64,000 bases of DNA from Micromonospora sp. WMMD1082 (lineage in GTDB: Bacteria > Actinomycetota > Actinomycetes > Mycobacteriales > Micromonosporaceae). Location of the stretch: contig NZ_JARUBM010000002.1 of NCBI RefSeq assembly GCF_029626175.1, positions 3,985,001-4,049,000 of the forward strand. Reading direction: 5' to 3'. Under the pieces are notes generated by a model that saw only the letters and a list, made by a program, of their open reading frames with translations, did no database searches and had not been told where the DNA came from. A program made the position numbers and the translations under genes. Below are positions 23,256 through 32,628 of this stretch, piece after piece; positions within the stretch are counted from its first letter, which is position 1, and each line of letters starts with the position of its first letter.

Positions 23256-25055
23256 TCAGGGGCCGCCCCGGGCCGCCCAGGCGTGCAGCGCCTCCCGGTC
23301 GCCCGCGCCGTCGAGGTTCAGCGCGGCCTCGATGAGCGCGAGGTGGGTGAACGCCTGCGGGTAGTTACCCAACGCCGTCCCGTCGGCGGCGAGCTGCTCG
23401 GCGTAGAGGCCGAGCGGGCCGGCGTACCCGAGGAGCTGGTCGAAGACCTTGCGGGCCTCGTCCCGCCGGCCGGCCAGCACCAGCGCCGAGACCAGCTCGA
23501 ACGAGCAGAGCAGGAAGGCGCCCTCCTCGCCCGGCAACCCGTCGTCGGCCACGTAGCGCCGCACCAGGCCGGGACCGATCTCCAGCTGCTCGCGCAGCCG
23601 GTCGATGGTGGCCTGCATCCGGGGGTCGTCGCCGGGCAGGAACCCGACCAGGGGGATACGCAGCAGGGAGGCGTCCAGCTCGGTCGAGTCGTACGCCATC
23701 ACGAAGCTGCCGACCTGCGCGTCGAAGCCGCGGTCCAGGACCTCCGCGTGCACCGCGTCCCGGGCGGCCCGCCAGCGTTCGATCTTCGCTGACCGGTCGT
23801 CGAGCAACTCCGCCAGGCGGATGCCCCGGTCCAGGCAGACCCAGGTCATCACCTTTGCGTTGACGTAGTGCCGGCGCGGCCCGCGTACCTCCCAGATGCC
23901 GTGGTCCGGCTCCTGCCACCGCTCGGCCATCACCTCGACGTGCCTGCGCAGCAGCGCCCACTGCTCGTCGGTCAGCTCGCCGGTGAGCTGGTGATACGCC
24001 AGGGCGGCATCCAGCACATGCCCGTACGTGTCGAACTGCACCTGCTCGGCAGCCTCGTTGCCGATGCGTACCGGCCGGGAGCCGGCGTACCCGTCCAGGT
24101 GCGGCAGCTCCCGCTCCTCGGCGGTGCTGCCGTGGATGCTGACCAGCGGGGTCAGCAGCCGGCCGGTACAGATGGAGATCAGGAAGTGCAGGTACCGCCG
24201 GCCCTCCTCGGCATGGCCGAGGCGGAAGAGCGCCAACAGCAGCAGCGCGGCATCCCGGTGCCAGGCGTACCGGTAGTCCCAGTTGCGTACCCCGCCGATC
24301 TCCTCCGGCAGGCTGGTGGTGGGTGCGGCGATCAGCGCACCGGTCTCGTCGAAGGAGAGCCCCCGCAGCACGAGCGCGCTGTGCCGGACGGCATCCGCGC
24401 CGAACCCGCGGTAGTCGCTGCGCGCCGACCACGTCTGCCAGGTCCGGCAGGTACGCCCGAACAGCTCGGCGGCCCCGGCGGGCTCGGCCGGGTTGTCGCC
24501 GTAGCCGACCAGCAGGGCCGCCGTCTGCCCGGCGGACAGCTCCGCCGCCACCCGCAGCACACCGCCGGTCACCTCGGCGGGCAGGTCGGAGTCGACCCAG
24601 AGCGGGGTGTCGGTCGCCCGCCACCGCCCGTCGACCTGTTCCCAGGCCACCTCACGGGCGCCGTACCCGACCCGGGGCCGCACCCGCAGGGCCAGCCGGA
24701 TCGTGCCCTGCTCGACCGTCACCCGGCGGACCAGGAGCTTGTCCGCGCGCAGCGGCTGTTCGGCCTCGCCGGGGGCCACCGCCAGGAAATCGTGGACGAG
24801 GGCCGTCCCGTCCGGGGTGACGTACCGGCTCTCCAGCACGAGGGTGTCGGGCAGGTACCGCCGGCTCGGGCCGGGACAGCCGGCCACGGAGAGGTCGAGC
24901 GCGCCACCGGTCTGGCGGTCCAGCAGCCGGGCGAGGACGGCGTCGCCGGCGAAGTGCGGCACGCAGAACCATTCGACCGCCCCGTCGGCGGCGACCAGCG
25001 CTGCGGTGTGGGTGTCGGAGAGGAAGGCGTACGAGTCGATCGAGGGATAGGTCAT
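23256..25055 (-). CDS. GH15 family glucoamylase/trehalase-like hydrolase
   Basis: A 599-residue cytoplasmic protein. The N-terminal beta-sandwich starts SIDSYAFLSDTHTAALVAADG, as in actinobacterial GH15 trehalases and glucoamylase-like enzymes. The (alpha/alpha)6 barrel carries NWDYRYAWHRDA (about residue 258), GIWEVRG with the likely general acid, and EEGAFLLCSFE with the likely base. The substrate may be trehalose or another alpha-glucoside. The ATG at 25055 has GGAG 5 nt upstream. It is divergent from the lactone oxidase gene over a 124-bp gap. Confidence 0.88.
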   Translation of the reverse strand: MTYPSIDSYAFLSDTHTAALVAADGAVEWFCVPHFAGDAVLARLLDRQTGGALDLSVAGCPGPSRRYLPDTLVLESRYVTPDGTALVHDFLAVAPGEAEQPLRADKLLVRRVTVEQGTIRLALRVRPRVGYGAREVAWEQVDGRWRATDTPLWVDSDLPAEVTGGVLRVAAELSAGQTAALLVGYGDNPAEPAGAAELFGRTCRTWQTWSARSDYRGFGADAVRHSALVLRGLSFDETGALIAAPTTSLPEEIGGVRNWDYRYAWHRDAALLLLALFRLGHAEEGRRYLHFLISICTGRLLTPLVSIHGSTAEERELPHLDGYAGSRPVRIGNEAAEQVQFDTYGHVLDAALAYHQLTGELTDEQWALLRRHVEVMAERWQEPDHGIWEVRGPRRHYVNAKVMTWVCLDRGIRLAELLDDRSAKIERWRAARDAVHAEVLDRGFDAQVGSFVMAYDSTELDASLLRIPLVGFLPGDDPRMQATIDRLREQLEIGPGLVRRYVADDGLPGEEGAFLLCSFELVSALVLAGRRDEARKVFDQLLGYAGPLGLYAEQLAADGTALGNYPQAFTHLALIEAALNLDGAGDREALHAWAARGGP

Positions 25056-25179
25056 CGCAGCTCCGGAAGGACGTGGGTGCCGAAGTGGTCGAGGAAGGCG
25101 GCCTGGGCGCGGATGCATACGACTACCCCGCAGGCTCGGGGGTAAGCGCACGGTTCGTCCGCCAGAAGGAGGTTGCGGG

Positions 25180-26400
25180 GTGTCGCGTCCGTTCGTGAAC
25201 TGGTCCGGCAGCCTCACGTTCACCCCGTCCGGGTACGCCGAGCCGGCCGACGAGGACGAGGTGCGGGAGCTGGTGCTGCGGGCCCGCGAGTCGGGGACCA
25301 CCCTGCGGCCGGTCGGCTCGGGGCACTCGTCGAGCCCACTGGTCCGCACCGACGACGGCATCCTGGTCAGCCTGGACCGGATGGGTGGGGTGGTGGACCA
25401 GGCGGGGGAACGGGCCACGGTCCGGGGTGGCAGCCGGCTGAAGGCACTGGGTGAGGGGCTCTACGAGGCCGGGCTGGCCATGGACAACCTCGGTGACGTG
25501 GACTACCAGTCCATCGCGGGCGCCACCGCCACCGGTACGCACGGCACCGGCCTCGGCTTCGGCAATCTCTCCACCCAGGTGGCGGAGCTGCGGCTGGTCA
25601 CCGGCACCGGGGAGGTGCTGGACGTCTCCGCGACCCGGAACACCGACCTGCTGCCGGCGGCCCGGCTCTCCCTCGGCGCGCTGGGCGTGGTCACCCAGCT
25701 GACCCTCGACGTGCAACCCCGCTACGAGCTGCGCCGGATGGCGCTGTGCGCGCCGATCGAGTGGACCCTGGACCACCTGGCCGAGCTGCAGCACACCAAC
25801 CGCAACATGGACTTCTACTGGTATCCGCGCAGCGACCTGACCCAGATCCGCACCCTGAACCGGGCCGAGGACCCGATCGAGGGCCGGATGTGGGCGCCCC
25901 GCCGGGTGGTCGGTTCGGGCCCGTGGAACGAACCGCGCGAGCTGAAGATCGGGCCGACCCACCGCACCATCCCGCAGGACCGCACGCTGCGCTTCGAGGA
26001 GATCGAGTACATGCTCCCGTCGGAGGCGTTCCCGGCCTGCTTCGCCGAGGTCCGGCGGCGGATCCTGAACCGGCACCGGCGCACCGTGGCCTGGCGGGTG
26101 CTGGTGCGGACCATCGCCGCCGACGACATCTGGCTCAGCAACGCGTACGGTCGCTCCACCACCACCATCGCCTGCCTGCAGAACACCTCGTTGCCCTACG
26201 AGGAGTACTTCCGGGACATGGAGGCCGTCTTCCGGCAGTACGGCGGCCGGCCGCACTGGGGCAAGAAGCACTGGCTGACCGCCCGCGAACTGCGTCCCCT
26301 CTTTCCCCGTTGGGACGACTTCCAGGCGGCGCGTCGCCGCCTCGACCCGGACGGGGTGTTCCTCACCCCCGACCTGGCCCGGCTGTTGGAGGAGGCGTGA
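25180..26400 (+). CDS. FAD-linked sugar-lactone oxidase (L-gulono/D-arabinono-lactone oxidase type)
   Basis: A 406-residue VAO/PCMH flavoenzyme. The N-terminal FAD-binding part contains LRPVGSGHSSSPL and the GATATGTHGTG loop. The C-terminal aldonolactone oxidase domain ends with RPHWGKKHW and FQAARRRLDPDGVF. It should oxidise an aldonolactone or a related polyol with oxygen; alditol oxidases are close relatives. The GTG start has AAGGAGG 7 nt upstream. Its stop overlaps the next ATG by one base, which couples it to the transducer-like protein. Confidence 0.88.
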   Translation: MSRPFVNWSGSLTFTPSGYAEPADEDEVRELVLRARESGTTLRPVGSGHSSSPLVRTDDGILVSLDRMGGVVDQAGERATVRGGSRLKALGEGLYEAGLAMDNLGDVDYQSIAGATATGTHGTGLGFGNLSTQVAELRLVTGTGEVLDVSATRNTDLLPAARLSLGALGVVTQLTLDVQPRYELRRMALCAPIEWTLDHLAELQHTNRNMDFYWYPRSDLTQIRTLNRAEDPIEGRMWAPRRVVGSGPWNEPRELKIGPTHRTIPQDRTLRFEEIEYMLPSEAFPACFAEVRRRILNRHRRTVAWRVLVRTIAADDIWLSNAYGRSTTTIACLQNTSLPYEEYFRDMEAVFRQYGGRPHWGKKHWLTARELRPLFPRWDDFQAARRRLDPDGVFLTPDLARLLEEA

Positions 26401-26765
26401 TGGCGCAGGTGTGGGCGGTGCCCGGTGGGCACGTCCCGTTCGGCGGCACCGGCGGCGAACCGGAGTTCACCAGCTTCGACCAGCTCTGCGTGCTGAACAC
26501 CACGGACACCGAGGCGGATCTGACGCTCGTCTTCTACTACGAGGACGTCGAACCGGTCGGGCCGTACCGGATCGTCGTCGGCGCCCGCCGGATCCGGCAC
26601 GTACGCGTCAACGACCTGATCGATCCGGAGGCCGTCCGTCTCGACCGCCCGTACGGCTGCGTGCTGCGCTCCCCGATCCCGGTGGTGGTGCAGTTCCTGC
26701 GGCAGGACACCCGGCTGCCGGGCACGGTGGCGCTCACCGGCACGATGGCCCATCCCATCGGATAG
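26400..26765 (+). CDS. Sensory rhodopsin transducer (ASRT) family protein
   Basis: A 121-residue all-beta protein matching the Anabaena sensory rhodopsin transducer family along its length: FGGTGGEPEFTSFDQLCVLN, FYYEDVEPVGPYRIVVGARR, HVRVNDL and IPVVVQFLRQDTRLP are its characteristic blocks. In Anabaena the tetrameric protein binds the photoreceptor and has been reported to bind DNA; its fold resembles carbohydrate-binding proteins. No rhodopsin gene is present in the window. Translational coupling to a sugar-lactone oxidase suggests a sugar-linked role instead; this is inference. Confidence 0.85.
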   Translation: MAQVWAVPGGHVPFGGTGGEPEFTSFDQLCVLNTTDTEADLTLVFYYEDVEPVGPYRIVVGARRIRHVRVNDLIDPEAVRLDRPYGCVLRSPIPVVVQFLRQDTRLPGTVALTGTMAHPIG

Positions 26766-26797
26766 CTTGCCGCGCGGCGCACCGGGTAACCGGGGCC

Positions 26798-27910
26798 ATG
26801 CGGATCTCGGTGGAGAGCCTCCGGGGGCGTGTCTCGGCCGCCGGCCGGAGGGGCTATCGCCGCTTGCAGCAGTACCTGATCCTGGCCTTCCAGGGCGCGC
26901 TGGCCGCGTCGTTGGCCTTCGTGGTGGCCAACCAGGTGTTGGGCAACCCGGAACCCACCTTCGCCCCGGCCGCGGCGGTCGGTGTGATCGCCACCGCGAT
27001 CGGCCGGCGGGCCCGCCGGGCCGGCGAACTGATCGTCGGGGTGACGATCGGTGTCCTGATCGGCGATCTGCTGGTCGAGGCGATCGGCACCGGCCCGTGG
27101 CAGACGTTCGTGATCGTGTTCGGGGCGCTGCTCGTGGCGGTGGCCGTGCGCGGCACCGGCGCCCTGGTGACCCAGGCCGGCAGCGCGGCGGTGCTGGTCG
27201 CCACCCTCACCCCGGGCGCGCCGGACGTCGTCCTGCCCCGGACGACCAACGCCTTGGTGGGCGGGTTGACCGGACTGGTCGTGGTGCTCCTGCTGGCACC
27301 GATGAACCCGACCCGGAGCGTACGCCGGGTGGCCGGGCCGGCCCTGGACACCTTCGCCCGGCAGATGACGGCGGCGGCGGACGGGTTGGCCAAGGGGGAC
27401 ATCGGCCAGGTCGACGGCGTGCTGGACGACATGCACGCCTCCGAGAAGCAGCTGCGGCAGGTCAGTGACGTGGTGACCGCGGCCGAGGAGGTGGTCCGGT
27501 TCTCGCCGCTGCGCTGGCGGCGACGCCGGGCGCTGGCCGCGTACGGCGCCGGTGCCGAGCATCTGGACCGGGCGTTCCGCAGCAGCCGGACGCTGGTCCG
27601 CCGGGCCGCCACGGCGCTGCGCGACCACGAACCGGTGCCGGCCGGCCTGCCCGCCGCCGTCGAGCACTTCGGGCAGGGCGTGTGCCTGCTGCACGAGGAG
27701 TTCCTGGCGATGCGGGAGCCGGTGCGTACCCGGGAACGGGTGCTGCGGGCCGTCCGCGACGCCGGTGAGGCGTGCCGGCAGGAGATCGGCTTCTCCGGCA
27801 CGATCGTGGTGTCCCAGCTGCGGAGCATCGCCAACGACATGCTGCGCGCCACCGGTGTGCCGAGCGAGGAGGCACGCCGACTGGTCCGGCACGCCGCCGC
27901 CGGCCGGTGA
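26798..27910 (+). CDS. FUSC/aromatic-acid-exporter-like membrane protein
   Basis: A 370-residue protein. About six hydrophobic spans occupy residues 20-180 (YLILAFQGALAASLAFVVANQ, TFVIVFGALLVAVAVRG, NALVGGLTGLVVVLLLAP). A long helical cytoplasmic region follows to the end. This is the FUSC-like/DUF939 plan of presumed aromatic acid or fusaric acid exporters. The ATG at 26798 is 32 bp behind the transducer-like gene; the ribosome site is weak. It probably shares the lactone-oxidase transcript. Confidence 0.72.
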   Translation: MRISVESLRGRVSAAGRRGYRRLQQYLILAFQGALAASLAFVVANQVLGNPEPTFAPAAAVGVIATAIGRRARRAGELIVGVTIGVLIGDLLVEAIGTGPWQTFVIVFGALLVAVAVRGTGALVTQAGSAAVLVATLTPGAPDVVLPRTTNALVGGLTGLVVVLLLAPMNPTRSVRRVAGPALDTFARQMTAAADGLAKGDIGQVDGVLDDMHASEKQLRQVSDVVTAAEEVVRFSPLRWRRRRALAAYGAGAEHLDRAFRSSRTLVRRAATALRDHEPVPAGLPAAVEHFGQGVCLLHEEFLAMREPVRTRERVLRAVRDAGEACRQEIGFSGTIVVSQLRSIANDMLRATGVPSEEARRLVRHAAAGR

Positions 27911-27948
27911 CGCGCCCAACGGACCGGTGACGCAGCGGGCCGTGCGGC

Positions 27949-28989
27949 TCAGGCGACGAGTGCGGCGGTCATCACGACGTACGTGCCGAGCAGCACGATC
28001 CCCTCGAAGCCGAGCCGGCCCCACCCACACGCCTGCCGGACGAGCAGCCCGCCGAGCAGGGTCGCGGTCATGAACAGGGCGGTGGTGGTGACGAAGAGTT
28101 CCTCCGTGCCGGCGGCATGGTAGATCGAGCCGCCCCGGTAGGCGATGTCGCCGACGACGAGGTTGAGCGCGTCCAGACTGTTGCCGCCGAGCACGGCGGC
28201 GATCGCCAGGGTGGGCGCGCCACGCCGGACGGCGGCCACGGCGGTGACCGTTTCCGGCACGGCGTTGACCGCGCCCATCAGGCTCGCACCGACGAAGCCC
28301 GCGCTGAGGCCGGTGACCGTGAGAAGGTTCTCGGCGGCCAGCGCGATGACCCACCCACCGGCGGCGACCAGCAGGCCGACGAGGACGAACCGGCGCCACA
28401 GCCAGGCCGAGCGTCGGCGATCCAACTCGCCGTGTTCGTGGGGGACGTCCGGGAGCGTCTCGGCGGTGGCGACGGCCTGCCAGGGTGGGCTCGCGCCGGC
28501 CCGGCGGACCAGGTGCAGCCCGCCGAGGTAGCAGCCGACCATCGCGTACGAGGCGGGGTGCAGGCCGGCGATGGCGATGTCGGGCGCGAAGCTGCCCAGC
28601 AGAGCGAGTGACAGCAGCGCGATGAGCAGCGCACCGAAGAGCAGGTTCGACAGCGACGCCGCCGCGTGTTCCAGGTTGGCCCGGCGGTGGAAGGCGTCGG
28701 CCACGGCCACCGCGGTGGTCTGGGCGGCGATGCCACCGACGGCGTTGCCGTAGCCGAGCTGCGGCTGGTCGCCGGCCGCGGCCACCGCCGTCATCACGAT
28801 CCCGGACAGCGAGGTGGCCAGCCCGAAGAAGACCGCCCCGAACAGCGCCTCACCCCAGCCCGTACGGTCGGCGAGGGTGTCGCCCAGCGCGACCAGCCGG
28901 ATGCTGCCGAGCACGGTGACCACACCGGCGAGCAGAAACACGCCGATGCTCCAGCCCAGCGGCCACGGAGGCGTCAGGATGTCCGCCAC
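27949..28989 (-). CDS. Sodium/calcium exchanger family protein
   Basis: A 346-residue membrane protein with about ten spans in two inverted halves. The alpha-repeat regions are FFGLATSLSGIVMTAVAAAG and SLMGAVNAVPETVTAVAAV, followed by GGNSLDALNLVVGD. The acidic residue of a typical repeat is kept in the second (PET) but is Ser in the first (LSG), so ion selectivity may differ from calcium exchangers. The GTG at 28989 is the best start, placing WPLGWSIGVFLLAG as the first span; its ribosome site is weak. It lies behind two crcB genes on the same strand. Confidence 0.75.
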   Translation of the reverse strand: MADILTPPWPLGWSIGVFLLAGVVTVLGSIRLVALGDTLADRTGWGEALFGAVFFGLATSLSGIVMTAVAAAGDQPQLGYGNAVGGIAAQTTAVAVADAFHRRANLEHAAASLSNLLFGALLIALLSLALLGSFAPDIAIAGLHPASYAMVGCYLGGLHLVRRAGASPPWQAVATAETLPDVPHEHGELDRRRSAWLWRRFVLVGLLVAAGGWVIALAAENLLTVTGLSAGFVGASLMGAVNAVPETVTAVAAVRRGAPTLAIAAVLGGNSLDALNLVVGDIAYRGGSIYHAAGTEELFVTTTALFMTATLLGGLLVRQACGWGRLGFEGIVLLGTYVVMTAALVA

Positions 28990-29030
28990 CGGCCGGGGAT
29001 TCCCGGAAAGCCCCGCCCGAACCCGGCCGG

Positions 29031-29405
29031 TCAGGACCAGAGTGCCTCGGCGAGGGCCACCCCGGCGAAGGCGGCGCCGAGACCCGCGGCGACGCTGAGC
29101 CCGGCGTTGAGCAGCGCGTACCCGCGGGTGCCGTCCTCGAAGAGCCGTACGGTCTCGTAACCGAACGTCGAGTAGGTGGTCAGCGCCCCGCACAGGCCGG
29201 TGCCGAGCAGGGTGACCAGGGAACCGGGCACCGCGCCCACGGCGGCGCCACCGATCAGGACACCGAGGACGAGCGAGCCCACCACGTTGACGATGAGGGT
29301 GCCCCAGGGGAACGCGGAGCCGTACCGCGCCTGGACCGCCCGGTCGACCAGGTAGCGCAGTGGCGCACCGACGGCGGCGCCGAGCGCCACGAGGAGCACA
29401 CTCAT
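29031..29405 (-). CDS. crcB: CrcB/Fluc fluoride channel, second subunit
   Basis: A 124-residue, four-span fluoride exporter. PLRYLVDRAVQ, the pore helix PWGTLIVNVVGSLVLG with its conserved Asn, and TTYSTFGYETV with the phenylalanine box are all present. Its ATG overlaps the stop of the preceding crcB by 4 bp. Fluc channels are antiparallel dimers, and such adjacent genes usually encode the two opposite-facing subunits. Confidence 0.92.
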   Translation of the reverse strand: MSVLLVALGAAVGAPLRYLVDRAVQARYGSAFPWGTLIVNVVGSLVLGVLIGGAAVGAVPGSLVTLLGTGLCGALTTYSTFGYETVRLFEDGTRGYALLNAGLSVAAGLGAAFAGVALAEALWS

Positions 29406-29881
29406 CCCGCGCCCCGGTTCCGGCCCGCGCCGGTCGCCAGGCGGGTCAGCGTCATGCCGACCCGGACCGCGGTGAGGGCGGCGACGAGGGTGCCGGCGAG
29501 ATACCACAGCGCGGTTCGCGCCGCGCCGACGGCCACCGCCTGCTGCACCTCGACGGCGTACGTGGAGAAGGTGGTGTAGCCACCGAGGACGCCGACGCCG
29601 AGGAACGGCCGGACCAGTCGTGGTGCCGTCCACGCCTCGGTGATCAGCACCATTAGCACGCCGATGAGCAGGCAGCCCGAGACGTTGACGGTGAAGGTGG
29701 CCCACGGAAAGCCGTCGGGCGGGTGCGGAACGGCCACGCTCAGCCCATGCCGCGCCAGCGAACCGACCACGCCGCCGACAGCGATCGCGAGGAGCAGGCT
29801 GGCGGTGCCGCCCCGCAACTCCGCGCGGTGGCGCGCGACGCTGAGGTCGACATCCGGATCGGTGGGCGGCTCGGGCCGCAC
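29402..29881 (-). CDS. crcB: CrcB/Fluc fluoride channel, first subunit
   Basis: A 159-residue protein: about 35 residues of hydrophilic N-terminal extension, then four spans with FPWATFTVNVSGCLLIG and GGYTTFSTYAVEV. The GTG at 29881 follows AGGGGGTG by 4 nt. It forms a coupled pair with the downstream crcB. I looked for a fluoride riboswitch in the leader and did not find its conserved blocks. The 246-bp gap to the divergent ABC gene holds nothing else recognisable. Confidence 0.88.
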   Translation of the reverse strand: MRPEPPTDPDVDLSVARHRAELRGGTASLLLAIAVGGVVGSLARHGLSVAVPHPPDGFPWATFTVNVSGCLLIGVLMVLITEAWTAPRLVRPFLGVGVLGGYTTFSTYAVEVQQAVAVGAARTALWYLAGTLVAALTAVRVGMTLTRLATGAGRNRGAG

Positions 29882-30127
29882 GGAACACCCCCTACCCGTA
29901 CCCGGTTGCCGAGGATAGCGCTGCCGGGCACGGGCTGCCCGGCGACCGGCCGGGCGGTGTCGGCGCGCCGAAAGGGCTGGACCGCCGCCGCATCGACGGT
30001 GACTATAAGTGGCTGGTCGAGTGCCTTCGGCTATGGCAGTGGCGCATCCCCTCCGCCCCGAGCGGTGCCCGCCGCGCGTCGCCGTCGGCGGCGACCGCGC
30101 GTCGCCGACCCTCAGGGAGGTATCTCC

Positions 30128-32083
30128 ATGGCCGCCACGTCGACCCGCCGTCGCCGCCGATCCGAACGGGCCGATCCGCTGGTGGGGGAGTCGGTGCTCC
30201 CCGAGCTGCGGGCGATGTGGTGGGAGACGGGAATGCGGGCGCGGACGCAGGCCGGCCTGTTCGCCGTCTTCGCCGGGCTGCCGAGGCTGGTCCGGGCGGC
30301 CCTGCGGATCAGTTGGCAGGCCGACCGGTTGCGGACCTCGGTGGTGGCGGTGGCGACGGTCGGCGCCGGGGTGATGTCGGCGTTCGGGCTGCTGGCGACG
30401 CAGCGGGTGCTGGTCGAGTTGTTCGCCGGCGGACCGACCGGAGAGAAGGTGGTGGCCGCGCTGCCGGCGCTCGCGGTCCTGGCCGCCGCCACCGGGGTGC
30501 GCTCCGGCATGGCGATCGCCACCGGGTACGCGCTGAACGGGCTGACGCCCCGGGTGAGCCGGGAGGTCGAGCGAGGGCTGTTCGAGGTGACCACCGCGGT
30601 CCGGTTGGAGGCCTTCGACGCGGACGCGTTCGCCGACGACATGGAGCGCGCCTCCCGGGGCACCGAGTCGGCGGTCAGCCTGGTGCCCGCCTCGATGAAC
30701 CTGCTCGCCGGGCTGGTGGGGGTGGTCGCGGTGGCGGTCGCCGTCGTGGTGATCCATCCGCTGTTGCTGCCGGCGCTGCTGGTCGCGACCGTGCCGAACG
30801 CGTGGGCGTCGCTGCGGGCGGGACACCTGCGCTACCAGACCTACATCGCCGGCTCGGTCCGGCGGCGCCGGATGTGGCTGCTGCACCGGCTGATGGCGGA
30901 ACGGGCCTCGGCGCCGGAGCTGCGCTCGTACGGGCTGCGCCGGTTCCTGCTCGACCAGTACGACCGGGTGATGAGGGTGGAGACCGACATCGAGCTGGCC
31001 CTGGCTCGCCGGGTCACCACGACCATCACGGTGGGGTCGATGATCGGGGGAGTCGCCACCGCCGTGGTCTATGTGCTGCTCGGGCTGCTGCTCATCGACG
31101 GACAGATCCCGCTCGCGGCGGCGGCGACCTGCGTGATCGCGGTGCAGGCGGCGCAGCGCTCGCTCTCCGTGGTGACCTTCCAGATGGACCGCGTCTACAC
31201 CGAGGGCCAGCACTTCCGCGACTACACCGGCTTCATGGCCCGGGCCGCCGCCTACCTGCCGGAGCGGGTGACGGCGGAGTCACCCGACCGGCTGCGGGTA
31301 CTGGCCGTGGACGGGGTCAGTCTGCGTTACCCGGACCGCGACAGCGCCGCGGTCGACGGGGTGACGTTGACCGTCGAGGCGGGGCAGACGGTGGCCTTCG
31401 TCGGGGAGAACGGCTCGGGCAAGAGCAGCCTCGCCGCGATGATCGCCGGTCTGCGTACGCCCAGCGACGGAGTGATCCGCTGGAACGGGCGGCCGCTGCC
31501 CGAGTGGGACCGCGACGGGCTGCGTGACCGCATCGCCGTGGTCACCCAGGAGTACCACAAGTGGCCGTTCACCGCCGCCACGAACATCGCCATCGGCGAC
31601 ATCGACGCCGAGGCCCGGCAGGACCGGATCGAGGCCGCCGCCGCCCGTGCCGTCGCCGACGAGATGATCCGCGAGCTGCCCCACGGGTACGAGACGCTGC
31701 TCGATCGCACCTTCGCCAAGGGTCAGGATCTCTCCGGCGGGCAGTGGCAGCGGATCACCGCCGCCCGGGGGTTCCTCCGCGACGCGGAACTGCTGGTGAT
31801 GGACGAGCCCTCCTCCGCCCTCGACCCGCGCGCGGAGGACGCACTCTTCCAGGCCATCCGCGACCGGCGGGGCCGGGCCACCACCATCCTCATCACGCAC
31901 CGGCTGGCCAATGTCCGGCACGCCGACCGGATCTTCGTCCTGCACCACGGTCGCCTGGTCGAGGAGGGCACCCACGACGAACTCGTGGCCGCGGGTGGCC
32001 GCTACGCCGAGCTGTTCTCCCTCCAGGCCGCCGGGTACGCGGACACCGACCGGATCCCCGGCCCTCGCCAACACGGAGAGTGA
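30128..32083 (+). CDS. ABC exporter, fused membrane and ATPase domains
   Basis: A 651-residue type IV ABC half-transporter. The membrane domain (about 60-370) has about six spans. The nucleotide-binding domain has Walker A GENGSGKSS, Q-loop VVTQEYHKW, signature LSGGQ, Walker B LLVMDEPSSALD and the H-loop His in ITHR. It should work as a homodimer; the substrate is unknown. The gene stands alone. The ATG is preceded by GGGAGGT at 6 nt, which fixes the start although the frame is open 400 bp further upstream. Confidence 0.88.
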   Translation: MAATSTRRRRRSERADPLVGESVLPELRAMWWETGMRARTQAGLFAVFAGLPRLVRAALRISWQADRLRTSVVAVATVGAGVMSAFGLLATQRVLVELFAGGPTGEKVVAALPALAVLAAATGVRSGMAIATGYALNGLTPRVSREVERGLFEVTTAVRLEAFDADAFADDMERASRGTESAVSLVPASMNLLAGLVGVVAVAVAVVVIHPLLLPALLVATVPNAWASLRAGHLRYQTYIAGSVRRRRMWLLHRLMAERASAPELRSYGLRRFLLDQYDRVMRVETDIELALARRVTTTITVGSMIGGVATAVVYVLLGLLLIDGQIPLAAAATCVIAVQAAQRSLSVVTFQMDRVYTEGQHFRDYTGFMARAAAYLPERVTAESPDRLRVLAVDGVSLRYPDRDSAAVDGVTLTVEAGQTVAFVGENGSGKSSLAAMIAGLRTPSDGVIRWNGRPLPEWDRDGLRDRIAVVTQEYHKWPFTAATNIAIGDIDAEARQDRIEAAAARAVADEMIRELPHGYETLLDRTFAKGQDLSGGQWQRITAARGFLRDAELLVMDEPSSALDPRAEDALFQAIRDRRGRATTILITHRLANVRHADRIFVLHHGRLVEEGTHDELVAAGGRYAELFSLQAAGYADTDRIPGPRQHGE

Positions 32084-32189
32084 AAGCGCTCGCCGGCGGA
32101 TCGGGCGCTCGCATCTGCGGGTTGAATCCGGCTCACGCCATCGAAGATAAGAGGAGTTCCACCGTCTATCGGCCGTAGTCGCCGCCGTC

Positions 32190-32195
32190 TAACAT
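32190..32195 (+). promoter_or_regulatory. -10 box TAACAT before the molybdate operon
   Basis: TAACAT lies at -13 to -8 from GTG 32203. It overlaps the alternative ATG at 32194, which argues against that start. Confidence 0.5.
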
Positions 32196-32202
32196 GGCCA
32201 CC

Positions 32203-32628
32203 GTGGCACTGTTCCGGATGGGCGAGGCGGCCGAGTTGCTCGGTGTCAGTGTGGACACGATGCGGCGCTGGGTGGATGCCGGCCGGCTCACCGCGGGCCG
32301 GGACGAGCAGGGCCACCGCGTCGTCGACGGGGTCGATCTCGCCGCGTTCGTCCGGGCGCAGGCCGACGACCCGGACGGCCGCGCCGAGGAGTCCTCGGCA
32401 CGTAACCGGCTGCGCGGCATCGTCACCGCCGTGGTCAAGGACGCGGTGATGGCCCAGGTGGACATCCAGGCCGGCCCGTTCCGGTTGGTGTCGTTGATGA
32501 GCCGGGAGGCGGTGGACCACCTCGGCCTGGAGGTCGGATCGGTGGCGGTCGCGGTGATCAAGTCGACCACCGTCGTGGTGGAGAAGTCGGCCGTGCCGGC
32601 CGGGAGCAGAGGGAGAGCCAACTCGTGA
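32203..32628 (+). CDS. Helix-turn-helix/Mop-domain molybdate regulator or binding protein
   Basis: A 141-residue protein. The N-terminal excisionase/MerR-like helix-turn-helix is FRMGEAAELLGVSVDTMRRWVDAGRL. The C-terminal TOBE/Mop domain (about 70-132) has SARNRLRGIV, SLMSREAVDHLGL and AVAVIKSTTVVVEK, the fold that binds molybdate. It is the first gene of modABC and overlaps modA by 4 bp as GTGA. It probably senses molybdate to control this operon. Start GTG 32203 is inferred from the -10 box; ATG 32194 is the alternative. Confidence 0.85.
   Translation: MALFRMGEAAELLGVSVDTMRRWVDAGRLTAGRDEQGHRVVDGVDLAAFVRAQADDPDGRAEESSARNRLRGIVTAVVKDAVMAQVDIQAGPFRLVSLMSREAVDHLGLEVGSVAVAVIKSTTVVVEKSAVPAGSRGRANS

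Noticed and set aside
29882..30127. Fluoride riboswitch before the crcB pair
   Set aside because: I could not find the conserved GGNGATGG, CCGCC and TGATG blocks in order on the minus strand.
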